This document shows, one piece after another, positions 1 through 5,414 of a stretch of DNA of 12,094 bases. The position numbers and the translations under genes were made by a program. The stretch's first letter is position 1. Each line of letters begins with the position of its first letter. Location of the stretch: NCBI GenBank assembly GCA_964538565.1, contig CAZIGW010000120.1, positions 1-12,094 on the forward strand, in the 5' to 3' direction. This DNA comes from CAYVBN01 sp964538565. GTDB lineage: Bacteria; Pseudomonadota; Alphaproteobacteria; Rhizobiales; Xanthobacteraceae. The notes beneath the pieces are model-generated. The model made no database searches, was not told where the DNA came from, and worked only from the letters and a program-made list of their open reading frames with translations.

Positions 1-180
1 TACGCCGCGGGCTACGCCAACGACCTTGACGCGCCCGAGGCGTTCTCCGGCCAGGACTATTTTCCCGAGGCGCTCGGCCGCCTGACCTTCTATTAGCCGC
101 CCGAGCGCGGGTTCGAGCGCGAGATCAGAAAGCGGCTCGAGTACTGGGCGAAGCTGCGGCGCGAGCGGAGCGGCGAATAG
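1..180 (+). pseudogene. rarA: RarA (MgsA) AAA+ ATPase, C-terminal end, interrupted by in-frame TAG
   Basis: The first 31 codons of the window encode the typical RarA/MgsA tail (YAAGYAND, then FSGQDYFPEALGR, then LTFY). RarA is a clamp-loader-like AAA+ ATPase of the WRNIP1/Mgs1 family that acts at stalled replication forks. The frame meets TAG at 94-96 directly after LTFY. The same frame then continues for 27 codons of normal RarA tail (ERGFEREIRKRLEYW is recognisable) to a second TAG at 178-180. The nonsense codon therefore removes the last 27 residues and leaves the reading frame intact, as expected of a single substitution. The Walker and AAA+ core lie outside the window, so the truncated protein may still be active. 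The family call rests on the conserved tail only, but this is distinctive. Real mutation, sequence error and readthrough cannot be told apart here. Confidence 0.8.
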
Positions 181-221
181 ATGCGCGCCCGAACGATGCC
201 ATCCGGACGGGAGCCCCGCCC

Positions 222-1418
222 GTGACCCGCGGCCGCGGACCGAGACAGCCCGGTGGGGGACGGCAGACCGCCGGGCCGCGCCGTCACGCGCGTGCGGAAC
301 GCCGGCCGTCCCGCGCGCCGTATGCGGCCGAGGCGCGGCCGGCGCAGAAGGATCACCCGTTCTCGCGGCCGGGGAAGCCATCCGAGCCGCGCCGGCCGGC
401 GTCCGGGCGTCCCGAGGCCGCGCCGCCGCTGCCGAGCGCCGTGCAGACCGTCGCCGTGACGGCCGACGAGGCCGGCATGCGGGTCGACCGTTTTCTCGAA
501 GCGCGTTTTCCGGGGCTTTCGTTTTCCCACATCCAGCGCGTCATTCGCAAAGGCGAGCTGCGCGTCGACGGCAAGCGCGTCGACGGCAAGGACCGGCTGC
601 GGGCGGGCCAGAACGTGCGCATTCCGCCGCTGCGGCTCGACCAGCCGAAGCCCGTGGGCGGGGCGCAGAGCGAGGCGACGCGCGCCTTCCTCAAGTCGAT
701 CACACTCTACGAAGATCCCGACGTGCTGGTGCTCAACAAGCCCATGGGTCTTGCGGTGCAGGGCGGCTCCGGCACCGTGAAGCACATCGACGGCATGCTG
801 GCGGCGCTGCGCACGCCCGACGGCCAGCGCCCGCGCCTCGTGCACCGGCTCGACAAGGACACCGCCGGCTGCCTGCTCGTCGCCAGGACGCGCTTTGCCG
901 CCTCGGCGCTCGCCAAGAGCTTTCGCTCGCGCTCGGCGCGCAAGATCTACTGGGCGCTCGTCGCCGGCGTGCCGAAGCCGAAGCAGGGGCGCATCTCCAC
1001 CTTTCTCGCCAAGGAGGAGCGCGAGGAGGATTCGTTCATGCGCATCGCCGAGCACGGCGAGGAGGGCGCGAGCCACGCCGTGACGTACTACGCCGTGGTC
1101 GAGACCGCGGCGCAGAAGCTCGCCTGGGTGTCGCTCAAGCCGGTGACCGGCCGCACGCATCAACTGCGCGCCCACATGGCGCACGTCGGCCATCCGATCG
1201 TTGGCGATCCGAAGTATTTCACCAAGGAGAACTGGGAGCTGCCGGGCGGCCTTCAGAACCGGCTGCATCTTCTCGCCCGCCGCATCGCCGTCCCGCACCC
1301 GCGCGGCGGCGTGATCGACGTCAGCGCGCCGCTGCCGCCGCACATGCTGCAGTCCTGGAACCTGCTCGGCTTCGACGCCGCCCGCTACGATCCGATCGAG
1401 CAGGCGCCGGAGGACTGA
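222..1418 (+). CDS. rluC: 23S rRNA pseudouridine synthase, RluA family, RluC type
   Basis: The protein (398 aa from GTG 222) isomerises uridine to pseudouridine in 23S rRNA. Residues 1-75 are a basic, Pro/Arg-rich, probably disordered extension. Residues about 76-136 form an S4 RNA-binding domain (GMRVDRFLEARFPG, then IRKGELRVDGKRV). The catalytic domain follows: LNKPMGLAVQGGSG, the active-site motif HRLDKDTAG at residues 208-216 with catalytic Asp211, then PVTGRTHQLRAHMAHVGHPI. The GGSG after the KP motif resembles RluC (positions 955/2504/2580 in E. coli) more than RluD. GTG 222 overlaps the TGA of a tiny upstream frame. A later start is possible because the first ~70 residues are poorly constrained, but no ATG lies in frame before the S4 domain. 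The gene follows rarA by about 40 bases and is probably co-transcribed. The family is secure; the exact target uridines are inferred. Confidence 0.93.
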   Translation: MTRGRGPRQPGGGRQTAGPRRHARAERRPSRAPYAAEARPAQKDHPFSRPGKPSEPRRPASGRPEAAPPLPSAVQTVAVTADEAGMRVDRFLEARFPGLSFSHIQRVIRKGELRVDGKRVDGKDRLRAGQNVRIPPLRLDQPKPVGGAQSEATRAFLKSITLYEDPDVLVLNKPMGLAVQGGSGTVKHIDGMLAALRTPDGQRPRLVHRLDKDTAGCLLVARTRFAASALAKSFRSRSARKIYWALVAGVPKPKQGRISTFLAKEEREEDSFMRIAEHGEEGASHAVTYYAVVETAAQKLAWVSLKPVTGRTHQLRAHMAHVGHPIVGDPKYFTKENWELPGGLQNRLHLLARRIAVPHPRGGVIDVSAPLPPHMLQSWNLLGFDAARYDPIEQAPED

Positions 1419-1427
1419 GCGAGATCG

Positions 1428-1448
1428 GGCGGACCCTGCGGGTCCGCC
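1428..1448 (+). terminator. Hairpin after rluC
   Basis: GGCGGACCC, loop TGC, GGGTCCGCC makes a perfect 9-bp stem starting 9 bases after the rluC stop. No T-run follows, so it is either a weak intrinsic terminator or an RNA 3'-end stabiliser. It separates rluC from the ArsR promoter. Confidence 0.55.
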
Positions 1449-1507
1449 GGGCTGATCATCCGCGAAAGAGGAATGTCGGGCGACCCGGACGCGGTTCGTG
1501 AACAGCC

Positions 1508-1542
1508 TTGACAGGCAACCGATCGGTTGCATATCGTCGCCC
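1508..1542 (+). promoter_or_regulatory. ArsR promoter with operator palindrome in the -35/-10 spacer
   Basis: TTGACA (1508-1513) is a perfect -35 hexamer. The next 17 bases contain GCAACCGATCGGTTGC at 1515-1530, a perfect 16-bp palindrome. A weak -10 (CATATC/ATATCG, about 1530-1536) follows. A repressor bound to the palindrome would sit between the two hexamers and block RNA polymerase, the standard autorepression geometry. The expected transcription start falls at or next to the ATG at 1543. Site positions are seen directly; function is inferred. Confidence 0.7.
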
Positions 1543-1872
1543 ATGGACGCGGTGTTCAAGGCGCTGGCGGATGCGAGCCGCAGGGCGTTGCTCGACGAGC
1601 TTCACGCCGAGAACGGCCAGACGCTCTACGAGCTGTGCGAACGGCTCGCCCGGTCCGGATCGGGCATGACCCGGCAGGCGGTGAGCAAGCACCTGGCCAT
1701 CCTGGAGGAGGCGAATCTCGTCGCCACGGTGCGGCGGGGGCGGGAGAAGCTGCACTACCTCAACCCGGTGCCGATCCACCAGATTGCCGAGCGCTGGATC
1801 AGAAAGTTCGAACGTTCGCGTTTGCAGGCCCTCGGCGCGTTGAAGCGAAACCTGGAGGAACGTGATGCATAG
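1543..1872 (+). CDS. ArsR-type winged-helix transcriptional repressor
   Basis: This 109-aa protein is a small winged-helix DNA-binding regulator. It shows the ArsR-like fold in order: ALADASRRALLDEL (helix 1), the middle helices, recognition segment MTRQAVSKHLAILEEANLV (about residues 45-63), and wing VRRGREKLHYLNP. The alpha-3 metal motif of arsenic/cadmium sensors (ELCVCDL) is not conserved: ELCERL has only one Cys, so metal sensing is unlikely. Regulators of this subgroup are commonly encoded just before an SRPBCC/AHSA1 gene, as here. ATG 1543 is chosen because an in-frame GTG at 1498 would place the promoter and operator inside the coding sequence and adds residues unlike the family. No Shine-Dalgarno sequence precedes the ATG, which fits a leaderless transcript. 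The ligand is unknown. Confidence 0.88.
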   Translation: MDAVFKALADASRRALLDELHAENGQTLYELCERLARSGSGMTRQAVSKHLAILEEANLVATVRRGREKLHYLNPVPIHQIAERWIRKFERSRLQALGALKRNLEERDA

Positions 1873-1975
1873 GCCTTCGTTCGCTGGCCAAATCCTCATC
1901 GTCTCGACGCCGCCGGAAAGGGAACGCCGGTCGCGCCGAGCGGACCGTCGCGCCGCGCCGGAGGCTGTCCGATGA
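1865..1975 (+). other. Possible 36-codon coupling ORF between ArsR and SRPBCC genes
   Basis: An ATG at 1865 overlaps the ArsR stop by 8 bases and is preceded by GGAGGAA (1854-1860), the strongest ribosome-binding site in this module. The frame runs 36 codons and ends in TGA 1973-1975, overlapping the SRPBCC ATG (1972-1974) as ATGA. The product is Arg-rich and resembles nothing I know. It may be a coupling leader, or a remnant of the original start region of the downstream gene. Coding status is doubtful. Confidence 0.25.
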
Positions 1976-2472
1976 GCCCGCAATTCAAGCCGAACACCGT
2001 CTACGTCATCTAAATCGGCGCGACGCCGGAGAAAGTGTGGGAGGCGCTCACCAGCGCCGACTTCACCCGGCAGTATTTCTTCGGCCACGCGGTCGAGATC
2101 GAGCCGAGGGAGGGCGGCCGGTTTCTGCTGCGCACGCCGGACGGGCGCGATCACATCACGGGCCGGGTGGTCGAATGGAATCCGCCGCGCCGGCTGTCGG
2201 TGACCTGGAAGGTCGAGTCGATGCCCGGCCTGCGGGATCTGCCGGAGTGCCTCGTGACCTACGACATCGCGGTTGCCGGCGACGCAGTGCGGCTCACGCT
2301 CACCGAGGCGCACAGCTGGGACATTCCCGAGGAGATCCTGTCGGGTGGCCGCACGGGCTGGCCGGCGATCCTCTCGAGCCTCAAGAGCGTGATCGAGACC
2401 GGCAAGCCGCTCGCGATCAGAATGGAGCCGCCGAAGGAGATGCTGGAGGCGGTGAAGAGGTTGAAGCGGTGA
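1972..2472 (+). pseudogene. SRPBCC (AHSA1/START-like) domain protein, interrupted by in-frame TAA
   Basis: From ATG 1972 (GGAGG at 1960-1964, 7 bases upstream) the protein starts MSPQFKPNTVYVI and hits TAA at 2011-2013. It then continues in the same frame as IGATPEKVWEALTSADFTRQ, YFFGHAVEIEPREGG and so on to TGA at 2470-2472. This is the complete SRPBCC/AHSA1 fold, a ligand-binding helix-grip domain usually about 150-165 aa; here 166 codon positions. The TAA stands where relatives usually have an aromatic residue in the first beta-strand (VYVxYI), so TAT or TAC to TAA is a one-base change. Reinitiation at GTG 2035 is conceivable but would lose the first strand. The gene is paired with the ArsR regulator; such pairs are common and mostly uncharacterised. 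The downstream coding sequence shows no frameshift or decay, so the mutation is recent or an error. Confidence 0.82.
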
Positions 2473-2478
2473 CTTGCT

Positions 2479-2502
2479 CACCTCTCCGGCCGGGGAGAGG
2501 TG
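2479..2502. terminator. Bidirectional hairpin between convergent SRPBCC and korB genes
   Basis: CACCTCTCC and GGAGAGGTG form a perfect 9-bp stem around a 6-base loop. It lies 6 bases after the SRPBCC stop and 24 bases beyond the korB stop, so it can serve both strands. Palindromes of the form CTCTCC...GGAGAG are, from memory, frequent dispersed intergenic elements in Rhizobiales, so this may be a copy of a repeat family co-opted as terminator. Confidence 0.6.
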
Positions 2503-2526
2503 CGGGATGCGGACCCGCTTTGCCTG

Positions 2527-3582
2527 CTAGCGCAACGCGGCGTTGATCTTCTCCAGCGCCGCCGAGCCGGGGCACAGCTCTTTTTCGGAGAGCGAGTTGA
2601 GCGGCTGGTCCACCGTGTTGGCGTGGCGGTGGAGATCGACCGGGTCGCGCTCGACATAGAGGAGCCCGGTGACGATCCGGCCCTCCGCCGCGTGGCCCTG
2701 CAGGAACGTCATCGCGGCGAGGCGGTCGTGCACGTCGTATTCGGCGTTGATCTTGCGCAGCGCGAGCCGCGAGCCGTCGTGCTGCTCGACGATTTCGACG
2801 CTGCCGGGCTCGTAGGAGACCTTGATGGGCGCGCGCGCGGTGATGAAGTCGAGCCGGTTCACCGCCTCGTTGTGCTCGCGCACGTAATCGAAGCTCTTGG
2901 TCGACTCGGCGTGGTTGTTGAAGGCCACGCACGGCGAGATCACGTCGATGAAGGCCGCGCCCTGGTGCTCGATCGCCGCCTCGATGATCGGCACGAGCTG
3001 CGCCTTGTCGCCGGAGAACGAGCGGGCGACGAACGTCGCGCCGAGCTGGAGCGCCATGGCGACGAGGTCGATCGAATTGTCGGTGTTGACGACGCCGCGC
3101 TTCGATTTCGAGCCGCGGTCGGCGGTCGCCGAGAACTGGCCCTTGGTGAGGCCGTACACGCCGTTGTTCTCGACGATGTAGACCATGTTGACGCCGCGGC
3201 GCAGCGCGTGCGCGAACTGGCCGAGCCCGATCGAGGCAGAGTCGCCGTCGCCGGAGACGCCGAGGTAGATGAGGTCGCGGTTGGCGAGGTTCGCCCCGGT
3301 GAGCACCGAGGGCATGCGGCCGTGCACGGAGTTGAAGCCGTGCGAGCTGCCGAGGAAGTAGGTCGGCGTCTTCGACGAACAGCCGATGCCGGAGAGCTTC
3401 GCAACGCGGTGCGGCTCGATCGCCAGCTCGAAGCAGGCCTCGATGATGGCGGCCGAGATCGAGTCGTGGCCGCAGCCGGCGCACAACGTCGAGATCGAGC
3501 CTTCGTAGTCGCGGTGCGTGTAGCCGAGTGCGTTCTTCGGCAGCGCCGGATGATGGAAGCGGGGTTTGGCCAGATAGGTCAT
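2527..3582 (-). CDS. korB: 2-oxoacid:acceptor oxidoreductase, beta subunit (KorB)
   Basis: This 351-aa protein is the ThDP- and Fe-S-binding subunit of a 2-oxoacid:ferredoxin oxidoreductase, probably acting on 2-oxoglutarate in the cytoplasm. Cys34 and Cys37 (LCAGCGH), Cys68 (GIGCSS) and Cys218 (SPCVAFNN) fit the four ligands of the cluster near ThDP. The ThDP/Mg motif is GDGDSASIG (111-119) followed by ENNGVYG (138-144). The domain II C-terminus follows without interruption, and the length matches KorB of about 38 kDa. ATG 3582 overlaps the korA stop as ATGA with AAGGTGG upstream, so translation is probably coupled. It is the last gene of the operon. Substrate specificity among 2-oxoacids is inferred from resemblance to KorAB, not shown. 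Pyruvate or branched-chain acids cannot be excluded. Confidence 0.93.
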   Translation of the reverse strand: MTYLAKPRFHHPALPKNALGYTHRDYEGSISTLCAGCGHDSISAAIIEACFELAIEPHRVAKLSGIGCSSKTPTYFLGSSHGFNSVHGRMPSVLTGANLANRDLIYLGVSGDGDSASIGLGQFAHALRRGVNMVYIVENNGVYGLTKGQFSATADRGSKSKRGVVNTDNSIDLVAMALQLGATFVARSFSGDKAQLVPIIEAAIEHQGAAFIDVISPCVAFNNHAESTKSFDYVREHNEAVNRLDFITARAPIKVSYEPGSVEIVEQHDGSRLALRKINAEYDVHDRLAAMTFLQGHAAEGRIVTGLLYVERDPVDLHRHANTVDQPLNSLSEKELCPGSAALEKINAALR

Positions 3583-5414
3583 GACACCACCTTGCGCAGC
3601 GGCGTGACTTTCAGCTGATCGAGATGCTCGCCGATCGACTGCGCGATGAAGCGGGCGGTGATCGGCGTGCCGTCGTAGTGCAGGACCGGCACGAGACGGA
3701 CCGGATCGACGCCGCATTCGTTGACGATCAGCGAGCGGAGCTGGGCGTCGCGGTTCTGCTCGACCACGAACACGAAATCGTGGTCGGCCAGGAAGCTCGT
3801 CACACTGGAATGGAACGGGAAGGCGCGAACGCGCAGCCGGTCGAGGTGCCGCCCGTCGGCCTCGAGGATCTTGATCGCCTCGTCCATCGCCGGCGAGGTC
3901 GAGCCGTAGTAGATGACGCCGTATCTCGTCGGCTTGGCGGCATTCGCCTGCAGCGGGCGCGGCACGAGATCCTTGGCGGTCTCGAATTTGCGCAGCAGGC
4001 GCTGCATGTTGTCGACATATGGCCCGCCGTCCTCGGTGTAGCGCGCGTAGCGGTCGCGCGAGGTGCCGCGGGTGAAGAACGATCCCTTGGTCGGATGCGT
4101 GCCCGGGTACGTGCGATACGGAATCCCGTCCCCGTCGACGTCGAGATAGCGGCCGAAATCCTTGCCCGCCTCGAGCTCGGCGGCGGTCATCACCTTGCCG
4201 CGGTCGTACTTGCGCTCGTCGTCCCAGGTGAGCGGCCGGCAGAGGCGATGGTTCATGCCGATGTCGAGATCGAGCATGACGAAGATCGGAGTCTGCAGCC
4301 GGTCGGCGAGGTCGAACGCCTGGGCGCCGAACTCGAAGGCTTCGGCCGGGTCCTCGGGGAAGAGCAGCACGTGCTTGGTGTCGCCGTGCGAGGCGTACGC
4401 GCAGATGGTGACGTCGCACTGCTGCGTGCGCGTCGGCATGCCGGTCGAGGGGCCGGCGCGCTGCACGTCGAAAATGACGGCCGGGATCTCGGCGAAATAG
4501 GCGAGCCCGAGAAATTCCTGCATCAGCGAGATGCCGGGCCCGGAGGTGGCCGTGAAGGCGCGCGCGCCGTTCCACCCGGCGCCGATCACCATGCCGATCG
4601 AGGCGAGCTCGTCCTCCGCCTGGACGATGGCGTAACGGCGCTTGCCGGTTTCCGGGTCGAGGCGCAGCCGCGTGCAGTGGCGCGAGAAAGCGTCCGCGAG
4701 CGAGGACGACGGCGTGATCGGATACCAGGCGCAGACCGTGGCGCCGCCGTAGACGGCGCCGAGCGCGGCGGCCGAATTGCCCTCCAGAAAGATGCGGTCG
4801 CCGATCGCCGTCGAACGCTTCACCCGCAGGCCGATCGGGCAGGCGATGTTGGCGCGCGCCCAGTCGCGGCCGAGATGCAGCGCGTGGACATTGGGCGCGA
4901 TCAGCTTTTCCTTGCCCTTGAACTGCTCGCCGATCAGCTTCTCGATTTCTCCCGCGTCCATGTCGAGCAGCGCGGAGAGCGCCCCGACATAGACGATGTT
5001 CTTGAACAGCTGGCGCTGGCGCGGATCGGTATATTCCTGATTGCAGATCGCGGTGAGTGGCACGCCGATGACGGTGATGTCGGAGCGCAGCCGCGTCGCC
5101 GGAATGGGCTTGGTCGAATCGTAGAACAGGTAGCCGCCGGGCTCGATCGCGGCGACGTCCTTCTCCCAGGTCTGCGGGTTCATCGCCACCATGAGGTCGA
5201 CGCCGCCGCGCGCGCCGAGGTGGCCGGCTTCCGAGATCCGCACCTCGTACCAGGTCGGCAGTCCCTGGATGTTGGAGGGGAAGATGTTGCGTGGCGCGAC
5301 CGGCACGCCCATGCGCAGCACCGCGCGCGCGAACAACTCGTTGGCGCTCGCCGAGCCGGACCCGTTGATGTTGGCGAACCGGACGACGAAATCGTTCACG
5401 CTCTCGAGTGGCAT
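3579..5414 (-). CDS. korA: 2-oxoacid:acceptor oxidoreductase, fused gamma-alpha subunit (KorA)
   Basis: This 611-aa protein combines the gamma domain (about residues 10-190; NGSGSASANELFARAV near the start) with the alpha-subunit pyrimidine-binding domain (from about 208). Visible motifs are EGNSAAALGA (211-220), YPITPSS (231-237), QAEDE with the conserved acidic residue (265-269), TSGPG (290-294) and QRAGPSTGMPT (318-328). With KorB it forms the active site for oxidative, CoA-dependent decarboxylation of a 2-oxoacid. No extra ferredoxin domain is present, as usual for the two-subunit type. ATG 5414 is preferred to ATG 5462 because MPLESVNDFVVRF is the normal family start. The upstream alternative adds 16 unconserved residues and more overlap. 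It overlaps korC by 19 bases and korB by 4, so all three form one operon. Confidence 0.93.
   Translation of the reverse strand: MPLESVNDFVVRFANINGSGSASANELFARAVLRMGVPVAPRNIFPSNIQGLPTWYEVRISEAGHLGARGGVDLMVAMNPQTWEKDVAAIEPGGYLFYDSTKPIPATRLRSDITVIGVPLTAICNQEYTDPRQRQLFKNIVYVGALSALLDMDAGEIEKLIGEQFKGKEKLIAPNVHALHLGRDWARANIACPIGLRVKRSTAIGDRIFLEGNSAAALGAVYGGATVCAWYPITPSSSLADAFSRHCTRLRLDPETGKRRYAIVQAEDELASIGMVIGAGWNGARAFTATSGPGISLMQEFLGLAYFAEIPAVIFDVQRAGPSTGMPTRTQQCDVTICAYASHGDTKHVLLFPEDPAEAFEFGAQAFDLADRLQTPIFVMLDLDIGMNHRLCRPLTWDDERKYDRGKVMTAAELEAGKDFGRYLDVDGDGIPYRTYPGTHPTKGSFFTRGTSRDRYARYTEDGGPYVDNMQRLLRKFETAKDLVPRPLQANAAKPTRYGVIYYGSTSPAMDEAIKILEADGRHLDRLRVRAFPFHSSVTSFLADHDFVFVVEQNRDAQLRSLIVNECGVDPVRLVPVLHYDGTPITARFIAQSIGEHLDQLKVTPLRKVVS

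Noticed and set aside
93..1559. Long minus-strand open frame opposite rluC
   Set aside because: Antisense shadow of a high-G+C gene: Arg/Ala/Leu-rich product with no domain, while the plus strand has a full S4 and PUS domain.
1594..1640. Metal-sensing ArsR
   Set aside because: The ELCVCDL-type pair of cysteines is absent; only one Cys is present in ELCERL.
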